Below the pieces are notes generated by a model that had not been told where the DNA came from, ran no database searches, and saw only the letters and a list, made by a program, of their open reading frames with translations. A DNA stretch of 64,000 nucleotides from Volutella citrinella (Eukaryota; Ascomycota; Sordariomycetes; Hypocreales; Nectriaceae), in assembly GCA_034401135.1 (NCBI GenBank), contig JAWZSP010000002.1:2170001-2234000 (forward strand), given 5' to 3'. Every line of letters starts with the position of its first letter. The first letter of the stretch is position 1. Shown in pieces: positions 11,057 to 21,759 of the stretch. The position numbers and the translations under genes are program-made.

Positions 11057-12247
11057 ATGATGGCTTCTTCTCGAATGACCATTGTCGCCACGGCAGTGGC
11101 AGCCATCATTGCCACCTGTTCTGCCCAACAGTATCCAAACGAGGATCTCATTCTCTGCGATTGTGGGCTCGGTGACAACAAAGATCATCCGAACTGGTCC
11201 ACCTCCCGCCAGATGAACTGGTATCAGAACATTGAATGGCCCGATGACGCTTACGCCTTCCCCAAGCACCCTGACATGTCCGTTGAAGTCCCATTCCGTA
11301 ACGGAATCTACCCTTGGACTCCCGAGGGCGCCACTGCTCGCATGCCAAACGACGATGTTTGGACTGCCTACATTGAAGACGGCACTCCAGATGGCTACAA
11401 AGCTGGCACCGCTGTTACGACCAAGGATGGCGGCCAGATGTTGAACTGCTGGGCCTACCGCGGACGTCCTATCAGCTCCGCCATCAACAAGACCATCAAT
11501 GCAGACTCGGTTTGCTGGTCTGCTTTTGTTTGCAACCGGGATGATCAACCCCCTCCTCGTCCTTCTGATATGGGTTCTCGCACATCTTCCTTGACCACGG
11601 CAACCTCCCCTCCCGCTACAACATTTTACTCGTCAGGGCCACCTTCGACGACTTCCCCTCCCAATGATCAACCTGCCCCGACACAGGATCCCGATGTGGG
11701 CTCCCTCTTTGTGGCTGCTTCCCTTAGTCCCCGCTTCATCAACTGGCAGAACACTTAGGATGCGTTCATCTCCAAGTTTGTCTGGGACCAAGGAACTGGG
11801 CGATGCGTGAGCAAGCCGATCAAAGGGGATGGATACACCATCAACATTGACTGCGCCGGCATCAAGATTGATGCGGACTCGCACATGACCCTCCTTCTTC
11901 TTCAAGCACTTCAGGGGGTCGGTCAGAACAGCACGTGGTTCAATCCCAGTCCGAAAGTTCCTGGACAAAACACCACAAACCGCCCAAATTCGACCGACAG
12001 CTGGGTTACCATGCCTGAAGCTTTCCATCTCCAGGCCACGGATGTCTCTAAACGCCAAGTTGTCGGGTATTTGTCCTACAACACGACCTATGATCACTTC
12101 TTGACTGGCCAATGTTCCGCGTGCGATACTCGCCGCTTCAACAGCAACTTCTTTGCGCCCATCATCAATGCGATGAAAGGATCGTATCCCGTGTACAACC
12201 GGTACAATGTTCAAGCGCAATGCAGCCCCTGGATGGCCTGCAAGTAA
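11057..12247 (+). pseudogene. secreted Cys-containing protein interrupted by one in-frame TAG
   Basis: From the ATG at 11057 one frame encodes a signal peptide (MTIVATAVAAIIATCSAQ) and a Cys/Trp-rich domain beginning QQYPNEDLILCDCG, then a Ser/Thr/Pro-rich linker, and stops at TAG 11756-11758. The same frame, unshifted, continues for another 162 codons (DAFISKFVWDQGTGRC ... QAQCSPWMACK) to TAA at 12247, with Cys, N-glycosylation sites and good coding character. So one 397-codon frame holds a single internal stop. Either it is a nonsense mutation (TGG to TAG would suit the context), or the stop is removed by a 63-bp in-phase intron (11696-11758), though its donor GTGGGC is poor. The family is unknown to me; extracellular localisation is inferred from the signal peptide. 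Confidence 0.7.
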
Positions 12248-12361
12248 TTCATCATCTCAGCACTGCCACACATTGTTATGTTGCTTCAGTATGCGCCACT
12301 ATGTTGAGGGACCCATGGAGAAGGATGGGAAATATGACTGATCAAGGTTGTTTTGTTCAAA

Positions 12362-12367
12362 AATAAA
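12362..12367 (+). terminator. AATAAA polyadenylation signal
   Basis: Canonical hexamer about 115 bp after the distal stop of the secreted-protein gene. It suggests that the transcript, if made, includes the downstream half. Confidence 0.4.
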
Positions 12368-12421
12368 TACTCGCTTCGCTCTAGATGTACCTTAGCCGTT
12401 ATGCAAGATTGAAATGGTCGC

Positions 12422-14689
12422 TCATATCAAGGAAATATCTCGCCAGACGGACCCGTCTCCCACGTGCTCTCCAAACATGGCCCCGTGCACGTAGGCATCA
12501 CCGACCAAGTTGTAGCAGTCCTCCAAGTGCTTTACTCGCCTCGTTACGAGAGGGACGGGACACCCGGATACAATCATGATGTGGTCACCGGCTTGGGCTG
12601 CCCAAGGGACTAGGCACAAGTATCCTCGAACGGTGCGCGCAATCCGACGCTTGGCAAAGAGAGTTATTCGCAGCAAAGCCTCGAAGGGAGCGGCAGCCTT
12701 GCCCCATGCCTTGAACATTGCCTGGCGCTCGGCCTCGGACAGCACCGGGACGGCTGGGTCATTTCTCAGCCCGAAGGCGCAGAGCAGCGGGAGCATCTCC
12801 CCGGACTTTGGGAGGAAGTTTGTGGAGTCGCGGGAGTTGGCAAGCACCCACAAGGGTTCCAGGCTGTCGAACAGGTCAAATATGTAAGGATGCTGGACCA
12901 TGTTTTTGCACAGGGCCGTGATGGTGATGATGACCATCCAGGCAGCGAAAGACTCCCCCAGATGGGCGGGTGCTGGGCGCTGGGTCATGTCGTAGTCCAT
13001 GATGAGAGTCCTCCAAAATGCCTCGACGATGCTTTCATTCGTTGGAGCATAAGTCTCGCCGGAGTGAAGAAGCAGCTTGATACAGCCGAGGAAGTCGCCT
13101 TTATACATGTCGGGCCACATTTCGCCTAGCTCCTCGATTGTGCCGAGGTGAGGGCTGACGGCTTGGAGGTGCAGCCTCTTGGTGGTGTCATCAATGGTGA
13201 AGCGTGGGGTCTGCGGGATCGAAGCCGCGGAGTTGGTGCCGGGGGCGTTGAAGGGGCGGAGGTTGGTGTAGTTGGCGCTCAGCAGCGGGAAGCTGGCACT
13301 CTCGAAGGTGGGCATCCAGGTTGGGCTGTCGGAGTGGCTGGGACGGCTGGCCAGACCAGCATGGGAGAGCAGGTGGAGGGACTGGGTCTCGCGGAAGAGC
13401 CACAGGCCGGTGGCTGTGATGGCCTCGTCGTCTGAAGAGCGGTAGTCTATGCTCATGTTCAAGCGAGGGTTGCCATTCATCTCCGCAATCTTGTTGGCGA
13501 TTCCGATGAGGCTGTAGATCCGATCCCGGCGAATTGTGGCGGCGAAGGCGTTGCTGCTCAGCAAGAGGCGAACCAATATCGTGCTTGCAGTCTCCGTCTC
13601 CATGCCGGCGGCGAAGTCGGTGGACGATGCGATGGCCCAGAAACGACTGTTGTCGCCGCGACAAGTCTCGCGGACAATCTGGATGCCCGTGGCGTGGATC
13701 AAGCCGAGGACGAGCTGCATGTTCTCGCGGCCGGTGCCAATGGCCATGAGGCCGACGAGGGCGTTGGACAGGCCGACGACGACTGCGGTGTAGCCCAGGG
13801 CGTCCCACGGCAACTCGTAGCGCCCGACCATGACGGTGGGATCGCGGGAGAGGGCGCTTTCCTGTATCATCCAGACGCGGCCAAACCAGGATCGGGTAAA
13901 GACGTCGCCCAGGTCGAGCCAGTCCTGCTGCGTCAGTGGGGGCAGGCCATTCTTGACGAGGAGGTCCGGGTCATCGGCGATGAAGCAATCGCCGTATTGC
14001 TGCTGGGACGTCCAGCTGATGATCTTCTCCTCGGCGCCGACGGCCATTTGGCGGATGATCTCGACGGCTTTGGGCGTTGCTGGGGTGGATGGCCCGAGCC
14101 AGATGATGGTCTCGACGGCGCGCGAGTAGATGCGGTCCATCATGGGGACTTGGGCGGCGCGCTCCCCAAGACTGGCCTGGTTGATACAGATGCTGTCGGC
14201 CCAGATGTAGCAGCCAGGGCGGGAGGCGCATAGCTGCTGGAGCGCGTGGAAGAGGTTGGGCAGCACGGCAAAGGGCCGGCCGTCCAGGAGCACGAGGAGG
14301 CGATCATGGGGCGTGTAGGACGACTGGATGCCATCGGGAGGGCCCCATTTGTAGGAGAGGGCAAGGTAAGGGGGGCATTGGTCGAGGGGAAATGTGTGCA
14401 AGGAGAGGCTTGGTTGCGGTGCCTGTTGGCCGGCGTGCTTGGGCGGGAGCTGGATCAGGCGGATGTGCTCGCTGCCAATGGCGTCGTGGTAGCGGTAGCC
14501 AAACAGGTGCGTGGTCAGCCGGAGCAGCGATCCGGCGAGGAGTTGTTGCGCTGCAGAGGCGGCATGCGACACGATGAGTCGCACGCGCGAGGTGCTGGTG
14601 GCGACGATGACGGCGACGAGCGCGGCAGCTCCAGCGAGCTTCACTGGCTGGGCCAGAAGCTGTGTGCCGGCCCGGAGCCCGATGTGCAT
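12422..14689 (-). CDS. HET-domain protein with N-terminal membrane segment
   Basis: Intronless, 755 residues, ATG at 14689. The HET hallmark blocks are present in order: YLALSYKWGPP, LFHALQQL, YIWADSICINQASLGERAAQ, then IYSRAVETIIWLGPS, at roughly residues 100-220. HET domains are TIR-related and mediate nonself recognition and cell death after fusion of incompatible hyphae; which allele system this belongs to cannot be read from sequence. Residues ~18-32 (LAGAAALVAVIVATS) form a hydrophobic stretch that could anchor the protein. The C-terminal ~500 residues lack NACHT, WD or ankyrin repeats. The gene converges with the secreted-protein gene, 174 bp apart. Confidence 0.9.
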   Translation of the reverse strand: MHIGLRAGTQLLAQPVKLAGAAALVAVIVATSTSRVRLIVSHAASAAQQLLAGSLLRLTTHLFGYRYHDAIGSEHIRLIQLPPKHAGQQAPQPSLSLHTFPLDQCPPYLALSYKWGPPDGIQSSYTPHDRLLVLLDGRPFAVLPNLFHALQQLCASRPGCYIWADSICINQASLGERAAQVPMMDRIYSRAVETIIWLGPSTPATPKAVEIIRQMAVGAEEKIISWTSQQQYGDCFIADDPDLLVKNGLPPLTQQDWLDLGDVFTRSWFGRVWMIQESALSRDPTVMVGRYELPWDALGYTAVVVGLSNALVGLMAIGTGRENMQLVLGLIHATGIQIVRETCRGDNSRFWAIASSTDFAAGMETETASTILVRLLLSSNAFAATIRRDRIYSLIGIANKIAEMNGNPRLNMSIDYRSSDDEAITATGLWLFRETQSLHLLSHAGLASRPSHSDSPTWMPTFESASFPLLSANYTNLRPFNAPGTNSAASIPQTPRFTIDDTTKRLHLQAVSPHLGTIEELGEMWPDMYKGDFLGCIKLLLHSGETYAPTNESIVEAFWRTLIMDYDMTQRPAPAHLGESFAAWMVIITITALCKNMVQHPYIFDLFDSLEPLWVLANSRDSTNFLPKSGEMLPLLCAFGLRNDPAVPVLSEAERQAMFKAWGKAAAPFEALLRITLFAKRRIARTVRGYLCLVPWAAQAGDHIMIVSGCPVPLVTRRVKHLEDCYNLVGDAYVHGAMFGEHVGDGSVWRDISLI

Positions 14690-15724
14690 GGTTGCTGGCT
14701 ACGAGGTAGTTGTGCTATGGCATTTGGCGCTCCATCTACCGGCGAGAATATAGGTTTCTGCCAGGGTGGCGGAATCTGCGATGAAAGTGTTGGTGAAGTG
14801 AAGTTGCGGTTGGATAGAAGCTAGGCTGTGGGCGCTGTTGTTGATCCATGCGTCATTCGCTGACTGACACCAATACGAACACATTTCGGCCACCTAAAAA
14901 TCTTGGCACCGCTTACACACGACCACTATGGCGCGCAATAATGGAATTTTTCAGGAAGCAACGTATAATCAGATATCAAGGGGGGGTTCAAAGGCCTCTG
15001 AGTAGGTCTCCTCTATAACAAGCCCCCACGCTTGTTGTTGGCACAACACAGCAACGCCAGGTGTGAGAATCCCATTTGTCCAGCAGCATCCACAACGCCA
15101 GGAATTTTGTGCGGGCTGTCACGCGAGCCAATGCAACACCGTGTTTGCGGAGGGGTTCTGTGGAAGAAGAAGAAGAAATTCCATCTTTGGACTTTTGATT
15201 GGTGAGTGCATCACCAGACACCTGAGATTTACTGGCAGAATCGGAGCTAGGCTTGGTCGAGTGAGAAACTGTCTGGAGGCATTCTGTCTTTAAACTTGCT
15301 GGGGATTCTACAAAAACTGGGACTCATCATTCCCCAAGATATCCAAGTTCGGACTCACTAGTAAACAAGAGAGTTGAGGCTGACATGAGTTACATGAACA
15401 ACTTGGGTCCAACACACTCGCTCATACTCCTCAGCATAGATACTTGTAGTGGCATGAGTAAGATGACTCGTCACGGTGGAATGCCTAAAATATCAAACCA
15501 AAGCTAAGATGGAAGCAACTACCATAATGCTAAGTCACAAGCCCCATTTCTTCATAGCCGTGCAGCGGAGTTCCTTGACCGCTTACCAGTGTCCAGAACC
15601 ACATCTGAACATATCTCAATGACACTGCGTAATCGCTGAACTGCGCTAGAAATAAACCTGGACGAAGACAACTGCCTCTATTTTGCTCCTTATACGCCAA
15701 GCTCGAGCCATGCGAGTATCTATT
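14690..15724. other. gene-free interval
   Basis: About 1 kb between the HET gene start and the GH18 gene end. It should contain the HET promoter. Only short ORFs without recognisable content. Confidence 0.55.
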
Positions 15725-16768
15725 CTATTCTTCAGACGCATCTGTGTAGTAGTCAAAGTGTACTGGGAGCTGCACCTCCTTCCCCCCAGCCGCATCCGGG
15801 TCGGCTTCTTCGTGGCTCGATGCTGGAGCAATGGCCGCAGCACTGGCCGCTGCTCTAGCAGATTCCGCCAAAGTCGGCTGTGTCCTCGCATGCGGTCTCA
15901 CCAGCGAGGTCATTTCCATTGCCCATTCCCAGGGTCGATCCTTTCCTCCCGGCAAACCGTTGAAGTACTCCCATCCCATGACGCCCCCGAACTTGTTGGA
16001 GCGGCCCCGGAGAGTCGTCAACACGCCACCGAGGGTCTGCAAGGGGACGAAGCCGTTGCCGTTCTCGGGGCTTGTCAGGACGCCGACGACAATCTTCTCC
16101 GCGGGCCAGCCGTTGAAGATCATGTAGTCGTACATGGAGGGGTTGCTGCAGTCGCCCCAGCCGCAGTAGAACTGCGTGTTATACCAGGCGATGTCGCGGC
16201 CGCGCATCACCTCCACGGCCTGGTAGTCAAAGCCGCTGAGGTTGCTGGTGGGGTCGATGAGGGCCATGGCCACGGGAGCCATCGTGATTATGAAGTCGGG
16301 GCCAAAGTCGCTGCGTAGGCGGTCAATGAGGCGGATGATGCCAGCTAGGCTCATCTCCTCCTCCACGTCCAGGTCGATCCCGTCGAGCCCGCGCTGGCGA
16401 ATCATGTTGTAGACAGGGAGGTAGTATCGCTCAAACTGGGCCTCGTCGGCGTCGAGGCGCTGATAGCTCCCCTTGGCGGCGCCGCCCAACATGCCCATCA
16501 CCTTGACGCCCAAGGCCTGAATGAGGCGCATTTCAGCCCAAAGGGTCTGATAGCGCGGGTCCGATGGCGGGTGGTCGTTGAGGGTGAGCTTGTCCGGGTC
16601 TTCGTTGATGTGGATCGCGGCAACAATCAAGTGCGTGACAGAGATGCCTGGCTTGGTGACGAGTTCCAGCACGGAGACGGCCTTCCCTGAGGGATCGTGA
16701 TGTGTCTGGAAGTACATGACGATCCTGGGGAGTAGGGGAGCCCCCGATGATGGTGGAAGAGGAGCCAT
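15725..16768 (-). CDS. GH18 chitinase-like hydrolase
   Basis: Single exon, 347 residues, ATG at 16768. The GH18 catalytic signature DGIDLDVE is complete, with catalytic Glu about 136. Flanking barrel strands are visible (THLIVAAIHIN, GVKVMGMLGG, FIITMAPVAMAL, WYNTQFYCGWGD, GGVMGWEYFNG). There is no signal peptide, so the enzyme is probably cytosolic or unconventionally exported, unlike secreted chitinases. The ~290-residue barrel is followed by an Ala-rich, acidic tail. Expected chemistry is retaining hydrolysis of beta-1,4-GlcNAc linkages (chitinase or endo-beta-N-acetylglucosaminidase-like); the actual substrate is not evident. Confidence 0.92.
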   Translation of the reverse strand: MAPLPPSSGAPLLPRIVMYFQTHHDPSGKAVSVLELVTKPGISVTHLIVAAIHINEDPDKLTLNDHPPSDPRYQTLWAEMRLIQALGVKVMGMLGGAAKGSYQRLDADEAQFERYYLPVYNMIRQRGLDGIDLDVEEEMSLAGIIRLIDRLRSDFGPDFIITMAPVAMALIDPTSNLSGFDYQAVEVMRGRDIAWYNTQFYCGWGDCSNPSMYDYMIFNGWPAEKIVVGVLTSPENGNGFVPLQTLGGVLTTLRGRSNKFGGVMGWEYFNGLPGGKDRPWEWAMEMTSLVRPHARTQPTLAESARAAASAAAIAPASSHEEADPDAAGGKEVQLPVHFDYYTDASEE

Positions 16769-16974
16769 CTCTACGATAATTTACTTGTTGCGTTGAGGAA
16801 CCGGCTCCTCGTGTGGCCGCTGCCTCCTGTCTGGCGTTGAGATGTTGTGGAACTTGTCGTGGTTCGAGGACAGCCGAATGTTTGCTGCGGTGCAGAAATA
16901 GCGGGGCTGCGGCTCGAAATGGAAACCACCACATGCTCTGTCAGATCTGGAATGTGCGGGGGCCAGCAGTGACC

Positions 16975-16981
16975 ATTTATA
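16975..16981 (-). promoter_or_regulatory. candidate TATA box of the GH18 gene
   Basis: TATAAAT on the minus strand, about 207 bp upstream of the ATG at 16768. Position is plausible; function is inferred. Confidence 0.4.
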
Positions 16982-17557
16982 TCGCCCGAATATATGCTCT
17001 CCTCCAGTGCAGTTTGACGCTTATTTGTGCATGAAAATCTCACTGCGTCACTGTTCACCATCCCTCAGCTACCTTTTACCAGGCGTCAGCTGCCCTGATA
17101 TTTCTGCTGGATCATGGATACTGTGCAGTCTGGTTAATGAATCGATATCATTGGAGGAATGGCTAAGACGTGAAAGTGGAGGATGTGACAGACAATAGGA
17201 TTTTATTCAAACTGTGACCTGGAGTTTCCAAGCTCATTCACTTATATTCCTTAATAAAAGTAGAAATAGGACGCTATCAACAATCAATCAGATGCATCAT
17301 GATCCAACATCTCCTTATTAGCAGTATACTCTTCTCTGGACCTCGGTGGTGGAGATGGCGGTAAGACTGCACTGCAGCCTAAAGGCTTGGTTTATTCATC
17401 GCAATGGCATATTCGAAAATCTGGCAACTGCTAGCCCTTGTCAAATCTGTCGCACTGACACTAACGTTCCGATCGGATGTGGAATCCGAGATGCATCCTG
17501 TGTACATCCGTGACTCGGAGTCCCGACCCGATCAATCGGATGTCCTACCCCGCGTCT

Positions 17558-17563
17558 TATAAT
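17558..17563 (+). promoter_or_regulatory. candidate TATA box of the MDR oxidoreductase gene
   Basis: TATAAT on the plus strand 207 bp upstream of the ATG at 17770; inferred from position only. Confidence 0.35.
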
Positions 17564-17769
17564 GCTTGGAAATCAACTCCTTGCTGTTCTGTTGAATCAT
17601 CACAGCGAATCTCCGTTCCCCAGGGCTTGCTGCGAGGGGCCAAGAAAGTAATAAAGCTGCTGGCTCTTCCTCGCATTTTTCAGTCGGGCAGTTCGTTCAG
17701 AACATCAATGATAGCAGCCTCATAAGTTCGACGCCCTTCTATACAAGACGTACTACTCTTGACAAAAAA

Positions 17770-18949
17770 ATGGCCGAGATCAAAACTCGTCAGGCTTTCC
17801 GTCGCACCGACGACTATACGCCTGGCACACCAAAAGTCAAGCTCGTGACGGAAGACTTGCCCCTCCCTCTGCATCCCACCGCCGTGCTGATCAAAGTCCA
17901 CGCCGTCGCGCTCAACTATCGCGATGCCAACATTGCCAACGGGGGTAACCCCTGGCCAGTGACGCCCAACGGCATCCCGGGGAACGATGCCGCCGGCGAG
18001 ATCATGGCCGTCGGAGAAAGGGTCTCGCTGGTATCCGTGGGTGATCGAGTTGCGCCCATCACCGACACTGAGTACCTGACGGCCCGGTCGACTGGGCGGT
18101 CGTGGCTGGCTGCCAACGAGGATGGAGTGCTGGCAACCCACCTGGTATTTGACGAGAAGCTCGTGACCAAGCTGCCTGATCACCTCGACTGGGTCCAGTG
18201 CAGCATCATTCCTTGCGCTGGCACAACGGCGTGGTCTGCACTTAAGGGCCTGACCATCGGCCAGACGGTTTTGATTCAGGGTGAGGAAGTGACTGGTCTC
18301 CCCCGTGTCCATGCATCATATTGATACTATTCGCAGGAACCGGCGGCGTCTCTACCTTTGCTCTCAAGCTTGCCCGGGCGGGCGGGTTCAAGATAATCTT
18401 GACCTCTTCCGACGACAAGAAGCTGGAGGCCATCAAGAAGCAATTCCCCAGGCCCGAGATCCAAACAGTCAACTACAGAACGCACCCTGATTGGCACGAG
18501 GAAGTATTGAGGCTTACTAACGGTATCGGAGTCGATCTCGTTGTCGAGAACGGCGGAAGCAGCTCCCTGGTCAAGAGTATGCTTTGCACTCGGCGTGGTG
18601 GTACCGTGAGCCAGGTCGGCTACCTTGGTGGACCCAAGCCTGAGCACCTCAAAGAGTTCGTCTCTACCATTATCGACCGAAGGCTGAATGTTAGGTGAGG
18701 ATTCTCTCTGCGTTGTCTTTCTCTTCATCTCTCAAGGTATGACTCTATGAGTGCTGACTATGGCCAAGGGGCATCAATGCCGGGTCCAAGGACGACCAGG
18801 ACGAGCTTATGGCCGCCATATCGGCAACCCAGCTGACCTTTGAGGATATTCTGGACTCGGTCTGGTCGTTTGACAAGTCGGAAGAGGCAATCGAGTTTGT
18901 CTGGCAAGGGGAGCAAGTTGGAAAAGTGGTTGTTAGCCTCAATACGTAG
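17770..18949 (+). CDS. MDR-superfamily alcohol dehydrogenase/quinone reductase-like protein
   Basis: Three exons, 17770-18280, 18337-18694 and 18769-18949, giving 349 residues. The N-terminal GroES-like domain contains VHAVALNYRDANIANGG and IPGNDAAGEIMAVGERV. The second exon opens directly on the Rossmann motif (QG|TGGVSTFALKLARAGG), and the C-terminus reads AIEFVWQGEQVGKVVVSL. The usual GHE..G zinc motif is replaced by GNDAAG and no four-Cys structural zinc loop is visible, so this is likely a zinc-independent NAD(P)H oxidoreductase. The substrate is unknown. The introns (56 and 74 bp) use GTGAGG donors and fall exactly where the frame demands. It converges with the RTA1 gene. Confidence 0.9.
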
Positions 18950-19300
18950 GGAACCAGCACGTAGCAGTCATTGGGAATTTGGGTTGCGCTTGTTCCAGGG
19001 GTTACTGCTTGCACTGCGTGCCTAGCCACTCAATGAGGCACGAGGGGCGGAGACAGTCCATATTATCTGGAGCTAGTATTATTTGAGACTCTCGTAATAT
19101 ACCAATGGCACTAAACTGGCAGCTTTTTGCTCAAAAGTGACCGTCTGTCTATATACACGACTAATGTTTGTTCAAGTTGAAGCTCCATGTCTGGCCTTCG
19201 CCCACCGAATTATTCCTGTCCTCCATTACCTTCTATCCCGGGTATTGCGCAAAATCGCATAAATCAAACTCCGCGTATCATTCTCAATCAGCTCGTTGTC
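18950..19300. other. convergent intergenic spacer
   Basis: 350 bp between the 3' ends of the MDR and RTA1 genes; 3' UTRs expected, nothing else seen. Confidence 0.5.
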
Positions 19301-20250
19301 TCAAAAGTCGGATGGGCCAGAGTGCGTCTTCTCTACACCCTCGCCGGCATTCACCTTGCGGCCCAGGCACCGACCCGGGTGCCAGATGGCGAACAGCAGC
19401 ACGGCTAGGGCGATGGGAGCGAATTCGAGGATGGCAAAGTAAATCTCGACGGAGTACAGGTGGCCTCCCAGGCCCTGGGCAGTCTCGGCGAGACGGAAGC
19501 AGGTACGGAGGTAGACGGCAATGGTGGAGACGGCGAAGGCGATGGTGAAGCCGGTCAGGCCCTTGCCGTACCTGCGAATCTCGAGACGTGCGCGGAAGAG
19601 GACGGTGGCAGTCAGGATGACGAAGATGCCGAGAGAGAAGACCTGGTACGCCAGGCCGCCGAGGAGGATGTTGTTGGCGTCGGTCGGGTCATTGCGATTA
19701 GACTGCCGCACGCCAATGAGAGCAGCACCCGTGATCTGGACGACTGTGGCAATGACGTCGGAGGTGATGAAGAACCACAGGATGGCCTTGGGGGGCAGGA
19801 AGGAGTACTGGCGGCCCAGGCGCGAGATGAGGGCGGACAGGATGGTGTAGATGCCGGCGGCGAGGAAGACGGGGGCGGTGACGATGAAGAAGTAGTTGAG
19901 GATGAAGTACAGCAGGTTGTAGGGGTTCTGCTTCGCCGACAGCGAGCGGGCGGCGTAGCCCACGACCTCGAACAGGAGGCCGATGGGGAAGGTGACGAAG
20001 TACCAGCTGCGGAAGCGGATGACCTGGGCGAGGTGGACGAGCAGGAAGAGGAGGAACCAGGCGGCGGCGAAGACGGCGAGGGCAAAGGACGGGGTGTAGC
20101 CGTAGATGATGACGGGCGTGTCCCATTTGCCGTTGCCGGGGGGGAAGTTGGGGTCGACGTAGCCGTCGATGGGGGGGCCTGGGGATGTCAGTGTCTTGTT
20201 GTGCTCGGGGCAGAAGATGGGGATAACTGACGCCCAGAGCTGCTACTCAT
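19301..20250 (-). CDS. RTA1-domain seven-transmembrane protein (lipid-translocating exporter family)
   Basis: Exon 1, 20250-20232, codes MSSSSG plus one base; a 53-bp intron (GTCAGT...CACTGAC...CCCAG) follows, and exon 2 runs 20178-19301. Total 298 residues. After the short N-terminus (PPIDGYVDPNFPPGNGKWD) come about seven hydrophobic helices, with family features YGYTPSFALA, FEVVGYAARSLSA, YNLLYFILNYFFIVTAPVFL and an RLAETAQGLGGHLYSVEIYF loop. RTA1/RTM1/RSB1 proteins are fungus-specific and tied to resistance to toxic lipids, sphingoid-base export and antifungal tolerance; direct transport activity is debated. The short first exon is inferred from splice motifs and the natural reading-frame join. 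Confidence 0.92.
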
Positions 20251-21759
20251 GATGGGATAGAGTGAGGTCGGGGATTTGTTGCGATGACGTTGTGGTGTTG
20301 TGAATCCCCAGACGTCGGGACGGGAGTCAAAGCGTGGGGAAGGGTCAATCTTTATTAATGAACGGTGAATTCTAGAGCCGTCGGAATAAAGGACAAGGAA
20401 ACGCGAAAACCTGGTCGGACCCCGGGAGGGAGGGGCCGAGAACAATGCGAGAATTGGACAGCTCCTCGATGCAGCAATTCAGGGTCCGAGGGTCGTCCCC
20501 CATTGGCATCGCTCCAATAGACAGAGGCCCATTGTCACCACCAACCGACCAGGGGCACAGAGTTAATGATTCATCACTCTGGGGGAAACAGTAGGACGCG
20601 CCGCATTCAAAGGCCCATTTTCGCGGTCCCCTGGCGACGAGCATACTGCTTTGGGCCGTTTGTGGGTGGGCTGCGGGACGGACCCTGGATGTGGCGTCCG
20701 TCGATGATCCGTGCAATCGCGATCTTGGCCGTTGGCGCGCCGGCGTCTGATCGAGCGGCAGTTCAGCAAGCAACAACCAGTGTATTACCCATTTACCGCC
20801 CGGCCCCGAGTCCCGCTAGCCCCCGCCACGTTTCTCAGCTTGTCTCGAAGTGTGGATGGGTGGATGCAAGATTCCTCTTGTCAAAGCGAAGCTTCCTTGG
20901 GATTCCGTACTCGTACAGCCCAGTCCATCCCATCCCATCCCGCCATGTGTTGTCGATGACACAAAGTCGACGGGCCGGCGCAACGTGTGCCTCGTTTCCG
21001 TCCCGCCGACGCGCATGGCTTCCACGAGATTGGTTCAACGGCCGTGCAGAAGTTCCTCAGACACCAGACGGATCCTGCACCGGCCTCTGCCAAGCACCTT
21101 TGTCCCTGTATTGCGCCTCGGCTCGGTTCAGCTCCAGCGCGGCGCCATTCCGCGCCCCGTACGACACGGCGAAGAGGGCCTCCAGGGTTGAACCCCAAAT
21201 TAATACAAAGAATTCCGACAGCCTGGGCCCGGAAGTACGGAGTAACAAGGTGTCTGACTGCGACTGGCAGATCCCATATAGATCCATCTCCATCCATGCA
21301 AAGGACTTGCTCCATCTATCCTTGTGGTCAATAGCTTAGCATGTCGATCACTCGGTCGGCCACGCGGCACGACCACGCTATCCAGGTTAAGATCTGGCTC
21401 GTGCGACACAGAGTGCCATCTAGAACCCTGTCAGCAGAGAACCTCAAATAGAGGTGTCATTATGGTAAACGTTCATTCTCACCTTCGCCGCTTCTAGAAT
21501 CCCATCAGTTCGTCAAGTGCCACACAGCCATTCCGAAACGGCATTCAGTACGAGTCAGCCAATCACGCACTGGCAAGGAGTCGCAGCATTGCTCAACTAA
21601 AGATCGATTACGCTGTCATAAATGGCTAGCTATCTAACTAATCAATAGTATCGCAGGAAGTGGCCGTTGCCTCTCAGGCTCGGCCGCTAGAAGCCACGAC
21701 CATCAATCGACAGGAACGAGTACGCGTCGATCCAGCTCCAACCAACTCGCCACCTAACC
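20251..21759. other. gene-free interval
   Basis: 1.5 kb between the RTA1 start and the 3' end of the siderophore transporter. GC-rich, so long overlapping open frames occur (up to 257 codons on plus, about 20566-21339), but they contain no domain or signal and overlap each other. Expected to hold the RTA1 promoter. Confidence 0.5.

Larger units (their letters stand above)
16769..17769. other. divergent promoter region of GH18 and MDR genes
   Basis: One kb between head-to-head genes. Candidate TATA elements lie about 207 bp from each start codon (16975-16981 on minus, 17558-17563 on plus). No gene seen. Confidence 0.5.

Noticed and set aside
20566..21339. 257-codon open frame on plus in an intergenic region
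   Set aside because: Overlaps several other frames of similar length, begins without a credible leader and has no recognisable motif; expected by chance in GC-rich DNA.
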